From the NCBI RefSeq assembly GCF_014237835.1, contig NZ_JACJVI010000002.1, positions 494,911-558,910 on the forward strand: 64,000 bases of DNA, in the 5' to 3' direction. The position numbers were made by a program, and so were the translations under genes. The notes beneath the pieces were generated by a model. The model saw only the letters and a program-made list of their open reading frames with translations, had not been told where the DNA came from and ran no database searches. How positions within the stretch are numbered: the stretch's first letter is position 1; each line of letters starts with the position of its first letter. Below are positions 8,181 through 15,676 of the stretch, in pieces. This stretch comes from Rhizobium sp. AQ_MP. GTDB lineage: Bacteria; Pseudomonadota; Alphaproteobacteria; Rhizobiales; Rhizobiaceae.

Positions 8181-9827
8181 ATGCAGGAGTTCGACGTCGT
8201 GGTCATCGGGGGAGGGTTGGCCGGACTCGTTGCCGCCACGGAAGCCGTAGATCGGGGGCTGACGGTAGGGCTGATCGACCAGGAAGGCGAACAAAACCTG
8301 GGTGGCCAGGCATTCTGGTCGCTTGGCGGTCTTTTCCTGATCGACAGTCCCGAGCAGCGGCGGATGCGCATCCGCGACAGCCTGGAGCTTGCCCGACAGG
8401 ACTGGTTCGGGTCGGCGGCTTTCGATCGCACGGAAGATTTCTGGCCCCGTCAATGGGCTGAGGCGTATCTGCAGTTCGCGGCCGGTGAAAAGCGCAGCTG
8501 GCTCAGGAGCCAGGGCGTCAGTTGGTTCCCCGTCGTGGGCTGGGCCGAGCGCGGTGGAGGGCAGGCCCATGGCCACGGCAATTCGGTGCCGCGTTTCCAC
8601 GTGACCTGGGGAACCGGACCGGGCGTGCTTGAACCTTTCGTCCGCCGTGCCAAGGCCGCGTCGGATGCTGGAAAGCTGTCGTTTCTGTTTCGCCATCAAG
8701 TCGACCGTCTGACCGTGACAAACGGCGTCGTGAGTGGGGCTTCCGGCGCACTGCTTGCCGGTGACGCCACACCGCGCGGCGGCACCAGTTCGCGTAATGT
8801 CGTCGGCGATTTCGAGGTGAGAGCCGGCGCTGTCATCGTGGCTTCCGGAGGAATCGGCGGCAATCATGATCTCGTCCGCAAGAGCTGGCCCGTCGATCGG
8901 CTCGGCCCGGCACCGAAGCACATGGTGGCGGGTGTACCCGCGCATGTGGATGGTCGAATGCTGTCGATCACCCAGGCGGCCGGCGGGGAGATCATCAATG
9001 GCGACCGGATGTGGCACTATACGGAGGGCCTGAAGAACTGGGATCCGATCTGGCCGAACCATGGCATCCGGATCCTGCCCGGTCCGTCCTCCTTCTGGTG
9101 CGATGCCGACGGCAACCGTTTCCCGGCACCGGCCATGCCGGGCTTCGATACGCTCGGCACGCTGAAGGCCATCCGGGCGCGTGGGCACGAGTATTCCTGG
9201 TTCATCCTCAACAAGGCGATCATCAAGAAGGAATTCGCCCTGTCCGGCTCCGAGCAGAATCCGGATCTGACGGGCAAGGATATTCCGCTGCTGCTGAAGC
9301 GTCTCGGCAAGAACCCGCCGGGGCCGGTGCAGGCCTTCATGGACAGGGGCGAGGATTTCGTCGTTCGTGACAATCTGGAAGACCTCGTCGCTGGCATGAA
9401 CGAGCTTTCCGGCGAGCATCGTCTCGGCGTGCATCACGTCCGGACCCAGATCGAGGCGCGCGACCGGGAGATCGAAAACACCTTTTCCAAGGATGCGCAG
9501 GTCGTGGCGATCCGCGGCGCCCGCAACTATCTGGGTGACAAGTTGATGAGGACGGCAAAGCCGCACCGCTTGCTGGATCCCGCCGCCGGTCCGCTGATCG
9601 GCGTGCGCCTGCATATCCTCACCCGCAAGACGCTGGGTGGTCTGCACACGGATCTCGAAGGACGGGTGCTCAACCGGGAAAACAAGCCGGTGCCGGGGCT
9701 TTATGCGGCCGGTGAAGTCTCGGGCTTCGGCGGCGGCGGGATGCATGGCTACAACGCGCTTGAGGGCACCTTCCTCGGCGGCTGCCTGTTTTCTGGTCGT
9801 GTGGCGGGACGCAGCGTCGGGCGTTGA
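8181..9827 (+). CDS. FAD-binding dehydrogenase (fumarate reductase/3-ketosteroid dehydrogenase type)
   Basis: A 548-residue flavoprotein. The N-terminal dinucleotide-binding motif is VVVIGGGLAGLVAATEAVDRG, followed by GGQAFWSLGGLF, and the C-terminal FAD motif is GLYAAGEVSGFGGGGMHGYNALEGTFLGG. The overall order matches the FAD_binding_2 family of fumarate reductase-like and ketosteroid dehydrogenase-like enzymes. There is no signal peptide or heme domain, so it is probably a soluble cytoplasmic oxidoreductase; the substrate is unknown. GGGAGGA precedes the ATG. It converges on a Bug-type binding protein gene, with a shared terminator between them. Confidence 0.82.
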   Translation: MQEFDVVVIGGGLAGLVAATEAVDRGLTVGLIDQEGEQNLGGQAFWSLGGLFLIDSPEQRRMRIRDSLELARQDWFGSAAFDRTEDFWPRQWAEAYLQFAAGEKRSWLRSQGVSWFPVVGWAERGGGQAHGHGNSVPRFHVTWGTGPGVLEPFVRRAKAASDAGKLSFLFRHQVDRLTVTNGVVSGASGALLAGDATPRGGTSSRNVVGDFEVRAGAVIVASGGIGGNHDLVRKSWPVDRLGPAPKHMVAGVPAHVDGRMLSITQAAGGEIINGDRMWHYTEGLKNWDPIWPNHGIRILPGPSSFWCDADGNRFPAPAMPGFDTLGTLKAIRARGHEYSWFILNKAIIKKEFALSGSEQNPDLTGKDIPLLLKRLGKNPPGPVQAFMDRGEDFVVRDNLEDLVAGMNELSGEHRLGVHHVRTQIEARDREIENTFSKDAQVVAIRGARNYLGDKLMRTAKPHRLLDPAAGPLIGVRLHILTRKTLGGLHTDLEGRVLNRENKPVPGLYAAGEVSGFGGGGMHGYNALEGTFLGGCLFSGRVAGRSVGR

Positions 9828-9862
9828 GGCTCGAACGACAGGACCCATGCGGTGGGTTGTTC

Positions 9863-9896
9863 AAAGGGCGGTGTCTGGGACCGCCCTTCTTCGTTT
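9863..9896. terminator. Bidirectional terminator between convergent genes
   Basis: AAGGGCGGT and ACCGCCCTT form a nine-base perfect stem around GTCTGGG, between the FAD dehydrogenase (plus) and Bug protein (minus) stops. The plus-strand side is followed by TTCGTTT; the minus-strand side is weaker in T residues. Confidence 0.65.
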
Positions 9897-9909
9897 CGGA
9901 TCTCGCCGT

Positions 9910-10881
9910 TTAATCCATCTGGACCTTGGCGTCCTTGACCACCGGCGTCCACTTGGCGATCTCCGCCTTCACATGCGTTGCCAGTTCCTCCGGCGAGGAA
10001 GCGACGATGGTGGCGGAGAATTCCTTCATCCGCTCGGCGACGCCGGGATCGGCCATGGCCTTGACAGCTGCGGCATTCAGCCGGTCGACAACCTCCTTCG
10101 GCGTGTCCTTCGGGGCAAAGAGCGCGTTCCAGGTATAGGTCTCATAGCCCGGCAGTCCTGCCTCGGCCATGGTCGGAATATCCGGGAAGGACGGCGCCCG
10201 TTCGGCCGTCGTCACGGCAAGCGCCCGCAGCGTGCCCGCCTTGATGTGGGCTGACGAAGAGGGGAGGTTGTCGAACATGATCGACACCTGGTTGCCGAGC
10301 AAATCATTGAGCGCCGGGCCGGATCCCTTGTAGGGGATGTGCTCCATGGTGACGCCGGCCATCGACTTGAAGAGTTCACCGGAGAGGTGCAGCGGCGTGC
10401 CGTTGCCCGACGAAGCATAGCTCCACTTGTCCGGCTCTGCCTTCAGGAGTGACAGAAGCTCCTCGACCGATTTTGCCGGAAGTTCCGGATTGACCACGAG
10501 CACGTTCGGCACGAGCACCAGAAGCGACACAGGGGTAAAGTCGGCTTCTGCGTCATACGGCTTGGACTTCAGGATGAGCGGGTTGAGCGCGTGGGTGGCG
10601 ACAGTGCCCATCAGGATGGTGTAGCCGTCCGCATCGGCACGCGCGACATTGCCAGCGCCGAGGCTGCCGCCCGCGCCGGCAACATTCTGCACGATGACCT
10701 GCTGGCCGAGATCCTCGGACATCTTTTCGGCAATTACCCGGGCGACGACATCGGTCGATCCGCCGGCGGCAAAGGGCACGACGAGCGTTACCGGACGCTC
10801 GGGAAAGGCAGCGAATGCGTGGGCGGCGACGAGTATTCCGGCAAACAGACTGCCTGTGAAAAGCGATTTAGGAAACGACAT
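9910..10881 (-). CDS. Bug/TctC-family periplasmic solute-binding protein
   Basis: A 323-residue secreted binding protein. A signal peptide (MSFPKSLFTGSLFAGILVAAHAFA) is followed by FPERPVTLVVPFAAGGSTDVVARVIAEKM, the hallmark of the TctC/Bug family, and by IPYKGSGPALNDLLGNQVSIMFDN, which contributes ligand-binding residues. These proteins bind carboxylates for the tripartite tricarboxylate transporter TctABC. No TctA or TctB gene is nearby, so this is an orphan receptor that presumably uses a transporter encoded elsewhere or signals. ATG 10881 is preceded by GGAGGAG at ideal distance; the 63 upstream open codons are not coding. Confidence 0.9.
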   Translation of the reverse strand: MSFPKSLFTGSLFAGILVAAHAFAAFPERPVTLVVPFAAGGSTDVVARVIAEKMSEDLGQQVIVQNVAGAGGSLGAGNVARADADGYTILMGTVATHALNPLILKSKPYDAEADFTPVSLLVLVPNVLVVNPELPAKSVEELLSLLKAEPDKWSYASSGNGTPLHLSGELFKSMAGVTMEHIPYKGSGPALNDLLGNQVSIMFDNLPSSSAHIKAGTLRALAVTTAERAPSFPDIPTMAEAGLPGYETYTWNALFAPKDTPKEVVDRLNAAAVKAMADPGVAERMKEFSATIVASSPEELATHVKAEIAKWTPVVKDAKVQMD

Positions 10882-11087
10882 GAGTACTCCTCCATCCAAT
10901 GTCGAGCGTCGCTCGGACTGCTCCTCCAGCACCGGCGACGGGGCGCAGTGTGGCAGGCGCGGGCGAGCGTTCAACCGAAGGCAGCCAAACGGCTGATTGC
11001 ATGGACGGCAGGTGAGGAAAGACGGGTGGAAACCCACCCATTCAGGGTCGTAGAACGGGTGGATTCCCACCCATGGGCAGGACTGAA

Positions 11088-12890
11088 TTACTGCGCGGCG
11101 GCGGTGAAGTCGCGGCCACCCGTCTCGAACTGCAGGCGCGCGAGCTTGGCATAGAGGCCGCCCTGCTGAATGAGGCTCTGATGCGTGCCTTCCTCGACAA
11201 TCTGGCCGTCGTCGAGCACAAGGATGCGGTCGGCCTTCAGGACCGTTGCCAGCCGGTGGGCGATGACGATGGTGGTACGGTCGCGCATCAGGCCGTCGAG
11301 CGCCTTCTGAACGAGAGTCTCGCTTTCGGCATCGAGCGCCGAAGTCGCTTCGTCAAGAAGAAGCAGCGGGGCATCGCGCAGGAGGGCGCGGGCGATGGCA
11401 ATCCGCTGGCGCTGGCCACCGGAAAGGGTGACGCCGCGTTCACCGACGATGGTGTCAAAGCCGTTTTCGAGTCGTCCGATGAACTCGGTCGCCTGGGCCG
11501 CTTCGGCTGCTGCTTCGACCATGCCGCGACAGGCATCCGGGGTGCCGAAGGCGATATTGTCGTGGATCGACGCGGCGAAGATCGTGGTGTCCTGGGGAAC
11601 GATGGCGATCCGGGCCCGCACGGCCTGCGGATCCGCCTCGCGGATATCCACGCCGTCGAGGCGGATGGTGCCGGACGCCGGGTCGTAGAAACGCAGGATC
11701 AGCGAGAAGATGGTGCTCTTGCCCGCACCCGAGGGGCCGACGATGGCGACCGTCTCGCCGTGGGCAACAGAGAAAGTCAGGCCGTTGAGCGCCGACTTGG
11801 TCTTGGCCGACGGATAAGTGAAGTGCACGTCCTCGAAGGCAATGCTGCCTTGGGCGGGGTCGGGCAGCGCCTTCGGCACGGCAGGTGCGGCAATCGCCGG
11901 ATGTTCGGCGAGCAGCTCATGCAGGCGTTCTGCTGCCCCTGCGGCCTGGGAGAGTTCGCCCCAGACTTCCGAAAGCGTGCCGAGCGAGCCGGCGGCGATC
12001 AGGGAATAGAGGAGGAACTGGCCGAGCGTGCCGCCGCTCATGGTGCCGGCGAGAACACTCTGCGCGCCATACCAGAGGACGCCGACGACGCTGCCGAAGA
12101 CAAGCGCGATGGCAACGCCGGTCAAAAGCGCACGGGAGCGGATGGCCGAGCGGGCCGCTTCATAGGCGCTTTCGACGGCGCCGAAATAGCGGCCGCGGGC
12201 GGCTTCCTCGGCATTGAAGGCCTGCAGCGTGCGGGCGGCACCGATGACCTCACCGGCATAGGACGAGGCTTCGGCCAGCGTATCCTGGGCGGCGCGGGAG
12301 CGCTGGCGCACCGAACGGCCAAAGCCGACCAGCGGGAAGACGATGACCGGGATCGCCGCCAGGACCATGATCGACAGCTTCGGGCTGGTCGCAATCATCA
12401 TCACGACGGCGCCGAGACAGAGGATCGTGTTGCGCAGTGCCAGCGAGGCGGTAGCGCCCACGGCGGATTTCAGCTGAGTCGTGTCGGCGGTCAGGCGCGA
12501 GACGATCTCGCCGGACTGGTTGATGTCGAAGAAGGAGGGAGAAAGTTTCGTGACATGGGCGAAGACATCGCGGCGCAGGTCGGCCACCACGCGTTCACCG
12601 ATGGTGATGACATAGTAGTAGCGAAGGGCGCTTGCGACCGCGAGCACGATCGCCATCACGATCATCATGGCGAAGTACTTGTTGATGAATTCGCTATCAG
12701 AAGCCTGGAAGCCATGGTCCAGCATGCGGCGGATGGCAATCGGCAGGGCGAGCGTGGTTGCGGCTGCTAGGCAGAGGAAGATCAGCGCGCCGGCTACCAG
12801 ACCCCTGTAGCGCTTCAGATAGGGAAAGAGGCTGGTCAGGGGCTTCAGAGAGCGGCGTTTCTTGTCTGTGGTGTCGGCGTCCGAGGTCAC
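11088..12890 (-). CDS. MsbA-like ABC exporter (fused permease and ATPase)
   Basis: A 600-residue half-transporter. Six membrane helices occupy about residues 20-310 and the ATPase domain 345-585, with Walker A GPSGAGKST, signature LSGGQRQRIAIARA, Walker B LLLLDEATSALD and the switch His in IVIAHRLATV. It probably works as a homodimer exporting lipid or a hydrophobic compound; substrate cannot be inferred. I favour the GTG at 12890 (VTSDADTT) because AAGGAG lies nine bases upstream; an ATG at 12935 is in frame without SD. It diverges from rpmE and the promoter regions overlap in the 190-base gap. Confidence 0.88.
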   Translation of the reverse strand: MTSDADTTDKKRRSLKPLTSLFPYLKRYRGLVAGALIFLCLAAATTLALPIAIRRMLDHGFQASDSEFINKYFAMMIVMAIVLAVASALRYYYVITIGERVVADLRRDVFAHVTKLSPSFFDINQSGEIVSRLTADTTQLKSAVGATASLALRNTILCLGAVVMMIATSPKLSIMVLAAIPVIVFPLVGFGRSVRQRSRAAQDTLAEASSYAGEVIGAARTLQAFNAEEAARGRYFGAVESAYEAARSAIRSRALLTGVAIALVFGSVVGVLWYGAQSVLAGTMSGGTLGQFLLYSLIAAGSLGTLSEVWGELSQAAGAAERLHELLAEHPAIAAPAVPKALPDPAQGSIAFEDVHFTYPSAKTKSALNGLTFSVAHGETVAIVGPSGAGKSTIFSLILRFYDPASGTIRLDGVDIREADPQAVRARIAIVPQDTTIFAASIHDNIAFGTPDACRGMVEAAAEAAQATEFIGRLENGFDTIVGERGVTLSGGQRQRIAIARALLRDAPLLLLDEATSALDAESETLVQKALDGLMRDRTTIVIAHRLATVLKADRILVLDDGQIVEEGTHQSLIQQGGLYAKLARLQFETGGRDFTAAAQ

Positions 12891-12935
12891 TCTGTCATGC
12901 TCCTTCAGTGCCACCGAGCTTTCGCGCCATGGCAC

Positions 12936-12964
12936 TTGTTATCCCTGCGCCCTTCATGTATAGG
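12936..12964 (+). promoter_or_regulatory. Probable sigma70 promoter of rpmE
   Basis: TTGTTA (12936-12941) and TATAGG (12959-12964) are separated by 17 bases. Transcription would begin near 12971, giving a leader of roughly 110 bases. The leader contains a hairpin formed by GAAGCCG at 12981-12987 and CGGCTTC about 15 bases later. Confidence 0.55.
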
Positions 12965-13078
12965 CACGGCATCGAATTGGGAAGCCGTAGCCCATAAGGA
13001 CTGCGGCTTCATCTATTGAATAGGTCCTGCCGAGGCAATTGCGGCATTTGGACCCCACGGCACAGCAGGAATAGAACC

Positions 13079-13300
13079 ATGAAGGCTGACATCCATCCCG
13101 ACTACCACGTCATCAAGGTCGTCATGACCGATGGCACCGAATACGAGACCCGTTCGACCTGGGGTTCGGCTGGCGCCGTCATGAACCTCGAAATCGACCC
13201 GAAGTCCCATCCGGCCTGGACCGGTGGCAACCAGCAGCTGCTGGACCGCGGTGGTCGCGTTTCCAAGTTCAACAAGCGTTTCGGCGGCCTCGGCCTCTGA
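13079..13300 (+). CDS. rpmE: 50S ribosomal protein L31
   Basis: A 73-residue ribosomal protein of the large subunit. [19 protein letters not shown] at the start and the end segment [22 protein letters not shown] are diagnostic. It contains no cysteine, so it is the zinc-free form usual in alphaproteobacteria. ATG 13079 follows a weak SD (CAGGAA). Its own promoter and a perfect terminator bracket it, so the gene is monocistronic. The structured 5' leader may be used for control, as is common for ribosomal protein genes. Confidence 0.96.
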   Translation: MKADIHPDYHVIKVVMTDGTEYETRSTWGSAGAVMNLEIDPKSHPAWTGGNQQLLDRGGRVSKFNKRFGGLGL

Positions 13301-13323
13301 TCGTTCGAACGATCCGCATACGC

Positions 13324-13353
13324 AAAAGCCCGGCCATTGTGCCGGGCTTTTTC
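13324..13353 (+). terminator. Rho-independent terminator of rpmE
   Basis: AAAAGCCCGGC and GCCGGGCTTTTT form a perfect stem around CATTGT, 23 bases after the rpmE stop. The A-run on the other side lets it also serve transcripts from the right. Confidence 0.85.
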
Positions 13354-13382
13354 GTTTCTGGCCTGCTAATGCTCTTCAATAG

Positions 13383-14456
13383 CTAGAGTTGGATCGCCTT
13401 GATGCGTTCCGCGATTTCTTCCAGTGCCAGATCGTGTTTCTGGGCCAGGACGCGGCCGAACTTTTCGAGATCGGCGATGTTCTTGGGCGTGGCATCGTCC
13501 AGCGCGTCATTCGCGCCGACCAGCGGTGCGTCGAGGCGGAAGTAGTTCAGGTTCGCCTTGTTGGCCAAGGTCACGACCGTGGCCCCCTCGGCGAAGGACG
13601 GCGGCTCTCGGTTGAGCAGCTTGTTGAGCTGATAGGAAGCAGTGCTCGACTGGCCCTGCATTAGGACGGAGATAAGCGGCGTATCGTTGGCGGGATTGAT
13701 CCAGCCGCCGGCGCCCCAGCTTTTCGCCTGCTGATACGGGATCTTGCGGTTGGCAGAGCCCGTTCCGAGCGAGAGGATCACCATCTCGTCGCCATTCTCC
13801 CGCCAGCCAAGCTTCGATCCCTCGACATAGGCGGCCATGGCCGGGTCGTTGGCGAAGACCCCGCCATCGATGAGTGGGAGCATGGGCGTCTGGCCATGGG
13901 CGGTTTTCGCCAGGTCCTCCACCAGCGCCGGCTCGAAATAGGTCGGTGCTGCCGAGGAACCGCGCACCGCCTGCCAGACGTAGAATCGCTCATGGTCCTT
14001 GTCGGCATTGGTGATGAAGACTGCCCGACGTGCATGGATGTCATAGGCCGTAATCAGGACCTTGCCGAGCGCGTCCTTCACTTCCGTGCGCTTGCCCAGC
14101 ATTTCGATCAGGATCTTTTCAAGCGCGTCGGCGCTGTAGCGCTCCTCGAACAGGCCCCCAAAATTGGCCATCTTGCGGAAGAGGCCGATATCGAAAATGT
14201 CCGGTCCCTTCTTCTTGTAGAGATCGAGCAGCGTCTTGGGATCAGCGGCCGGCTCCGTCGGTCTGCCGGGGCGAGGGCAGGTGAGACCCGCTGCGATGAT
14301 CGCGCCTGTGGATGTGCCGGCGATCAGATGAAAGTAGCGATGCAGGGGCAGGGTCTTGCCGCGCTTGGCAAGCTTTTCGGTGAGAACAGTCAGCACTGCT
14401 GCAGGGATGACGCCCCGGATGCCACCACCATCGATCGACAAGATGAACTTCGTCAT
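13383..14456 (-). CDS. Patatin-like phospholipase
   Basis: A 357-residue acyl hydrolase with a complete patatin catalytic core: the oxyanion motif SIDGGGIRG near residues 7-15, the nucleophile elbow AGTSTGAIIAAG near residue 50, and the aspartate of the dyad in LIDGGVFANDPAMAAY near residue 200. The architecture resembles the Pat17/CapV-like bacterial branch. There is no signal peptide or membrane helix. No CD-NTase or other defence gene is adjacent, so a lipid turnover role is equally possible. The SD GGGAGG sits five bases before ATG 14456 and can pair weakly with an upstream CCTCC. An AT-rich patch at 14489-14516 probably holds the promoter. Confidence 0.88.
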   Translation of the reverse strand: MTKFILSIDGGGIRGVIPAAVLTVLTEKLAKRGKTLPLHRYFHLIAGTSTGAIIAAGLTCPRPGRPTEPAADPKTLLDLYKKKGPDIFDIGLFRKMANFGGLFEERYSADALEKILIEMLGKRTEVKDALGKVLITAYDIHARRAVFITNADKDHERFYVWQAVRGSSAAPTYFEPALVEDLAKTAHGQTPMLPLIDGGVFANDPAMAAYVEGSKLGWRENGDEMVILSLGTGSANRKIPYQQAKSWGAGGWINPANDTPLISVLMQGQSSTASYQLNKLLNREPPSFAEGATVVTLANKANLNYFRLDAPLVGANDALDDATPKNIADLEKFGRVLAQKHDLALEEIAERIKAIQL

Positions 14457-14547
14457 GAACACCTCCCGTTTTTCGGAGGGCTGAGTGTCGCATAATATTT
14501 AAAGTTGTAAATATGCCGGCCATGCAATCTTTGTCTTCCTCGGACGC

Positions 14548-14584
14548 ATCAAAAAACCCGGCACAGCTTTCGCTGGCCGGGTTG
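14548..14584 (-). terminator. Rho-independent terminator of rcdA
   Basis: On the minus strand CCCGGCCAGC-GAAA-GCTGTGCCGGG is followed by TTTTTTGATG. It begins about 20 bases downstream of the rcdA stop. Confidence 0.85.
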
Positions 14585-14604
14585 AGATCGTGCAGGCTTC
14601 TTGA

Positions 14605-15120
14605 TCAGCCTGCGTTGAATGCGGTCCGCAGAAGGTTGAGCTGGGCCTGGACGCTGTTTTCGTTGTCTGGCTGGAACTCTTCCTCATTCGGGCGATAGAT
14701 TTCGCGGTCGAGCAGCGCAATGCGGTTCTGGAGGCGCAGAGAACGCTCGACCAGGTCGCGGAAGGCTTCCGGGAGGTCGTTCCAACCCGGAGCAGCGCGA
14801 TCGACGTTGAAGCCGTCGAGACGAACCTTGCTCTTTTCGGAAAGAACCTGGTCGCGGCTCATCTCGCCGTTGTTGACGGCGCGCTGCAGCAGCAGCCAGG
14901 AGGCCATCTGCATCAGGCGGGTGGTCAGGCGCATCGATTCAGCGGCGTACAGCACGGAGGCCTGACGGGGCAGGACCTTGGCGGCGGCACGGCCAGGGCC
15001 ATCCAGGTAGGCTGCTGTTTCCTCGACAAGACCCATGCCCTCGGCATAGGTCGCCTTGAACTGGCTGGACGCTGCCACACGACCGGCGAAGCTAACCGTA
15101 TTCACACCGAGTTCAGACAT
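14605..15120 (-). CDS. rcdA: RcdA-family (DUF1465) protease adaptor for CtrA degradation
   Basis: A 171-residue, all-helical protein of the DUF1465/RcdA family. In Caulobacter RcdA bridges CpdR-primed ClpXP to the cell-cycle regulator CtrA, promoting its degradation. Recognisable segments are VSFAGRVAASSQFKATYAEGMGLVEETAAYLDG at the start, the central SMRLTTRLMQMASWLLLQRAVNNGEM, and LPEAFRDLVERSLRLQNRIALLDREIY. An exact CtrA box (TTAA-N7-TTAA) lies 117-131 bases upstream of the ATG, so it is likely that CtrA controls the gene for its own adaptor. It is monocistronic with a strong terminator. Confidence 0.88.
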   Translation of the reverse strand: MSELGVNTVSFAGRVAASSQFKATYAEGMGLVEETAAYLDGPGRAAAKVLPRQASVLYAAESMRLTTRLMQMASWLLLQRAVNNGEMSRDQVLSEKSKVRLDGFNVDRAAPGWNDLPEAFRDLVERSLRLQNRIALLDREIYRPNEEEFQPDNENSVQAQLNLLRTAFNAG

Positions 15121-15236
15121 TGATGTTTCCCTGTAAACGCATCACTTAGGCATGTAACGACAGCGCTACTAACTTGTTCCTGCCGCATTTTATGACGCTA
15201 CGATGCTACCAATAGCCCAAATCCGCAAGGCGAAAC

Positions 15237-15251
15237 TTAAGGAAGGGTTAA
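15237..15251. promoter_or_regulatory. CtrA box upstream of rcdA
   Basis: TTAA-GGAAGGG-TTAA matches the CtrA consensus TTAA-N7-TTAA exactly. It lies 117-131 bases before the rcdA start codon on the minus strand. Confidence 0.6.
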
Positions 15252-15286
15252 TTCCCACAATTTCGTGAAACCTTTGCCGTTTCGGG

Positions 15287-15316
15287 AAAAAAAAGAGCCG
15301 CAAATGCGGCTCTCAA
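15287..15316 (-). terminator. Rho-independent terminator with eight-T tail
   Basis: On the minus strand AGAGCCGCA and TGCGGCTCT pair around a very short loop and run into TTTTTTTT. It either ends the MFS-DUF1192 transcript or a small RNA. Confidence 0.8.
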
Positions 15317-15410
15317 GGTAAAACAGGGAGAAATCAGAAGGATCTTTCAAATGCCAGAACCAGCTGAGCCCGGAGGCCGGGGTGATCTCAGTTTCCCTCA
15401 AAAGGCCTAA
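15287..15410 (-). ncRNA. Candidate small RNA ending in a strong terminator
   Basis: Reading the minus strand, a possible -10 (TATACG near 15416) is followed by about 120 bases containing a G/C-rich hairpin (CTGAG...CCCGG...CCGGG...CTCAG class) and ending in GAGAGCCGCA-TTT-GCGGCTC followed by eight T. The terminator lies over 160 bases past the DUF1192 stop, further than usual for that operon. The -35 is weak, and an unusually long 3' UTR is the alternative. Confidence 0.35.
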
Positions 15411-15481
15411 CGTATAGTAAACGCCAAGATGAAAATTGCCTCAGTTCAAGACGTCATGGGGCATTCTTCGAATATTGACGG

Positions 15482-15676
15482 CTATACTCTGGGGGCGAAC
15501 AGGCTGTCGGCCGCCTTGCGACCGGCTTCCTTACGATCGATCTCCGCCCTGATTCGCGCAATTTCCGCCTCCAGCAGCGCAATGCGATGTTGCAGTTCAT
15601 CAGACGAGATAGCCGAGAGATCGCAGCCCAATTCGTGGTTTGTCGAGCGCTTGCGCGGTTCTTCATCAAGGATCAT
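15482..15676 (-). CDS. DUF1192 family small protein
   Basis: A 64-residue soluble protein with a helical heptad stretch, DELQHRIALLEAEIARIRAEIDRKEAG, and the short C-terminal tail ADSLFAP typical of DUF1192. The family is found in alphaproteobacteria and has no known function. Its ATG overlaps the stop of the upstream MFS transporter gene (GCATGA), so the two are translationally coupled, which hints at a functional link or at use of the transporter transcript. Confidence 0.8.
   Translation of the reverse strand: MILDEEPRKRSTNHELGCDLSAISSDELQHRIALLEAEIARIRAEIDRKEAGRKAADSLFAPRV

Larger units (their letters stand above)
15121..15481. other. 361-base gap between rcdA and the DUF1192 gene
   Basis: No protein-coding gene is seen. 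The gap holds the CtrA-type box for rcdA, a strong minus-strand terminator, and between about 15317 and 15420 a structured stretch whose hairpin has arms CTGAG/CTCAG and CCCGG/CCGGG. These could make up a small RNA. Confidence 0.6.

Noticed and set aside
11073..12770. 565-codon open frame antisense to the ABC exporter
   Set aside because: It lies wholly opposite a gene with complete ABC motifs; the composition is a low-complexity Gly/Arg/Asp mirror, typical of high-GC shadow frames.
13383..14456. CBASS defence locus
   Set aside because: A patatin alone is not enough; neighbours are rpmE and rcdA and there is no CD-NTase, ubiquitin-like cap or HORMA gene.
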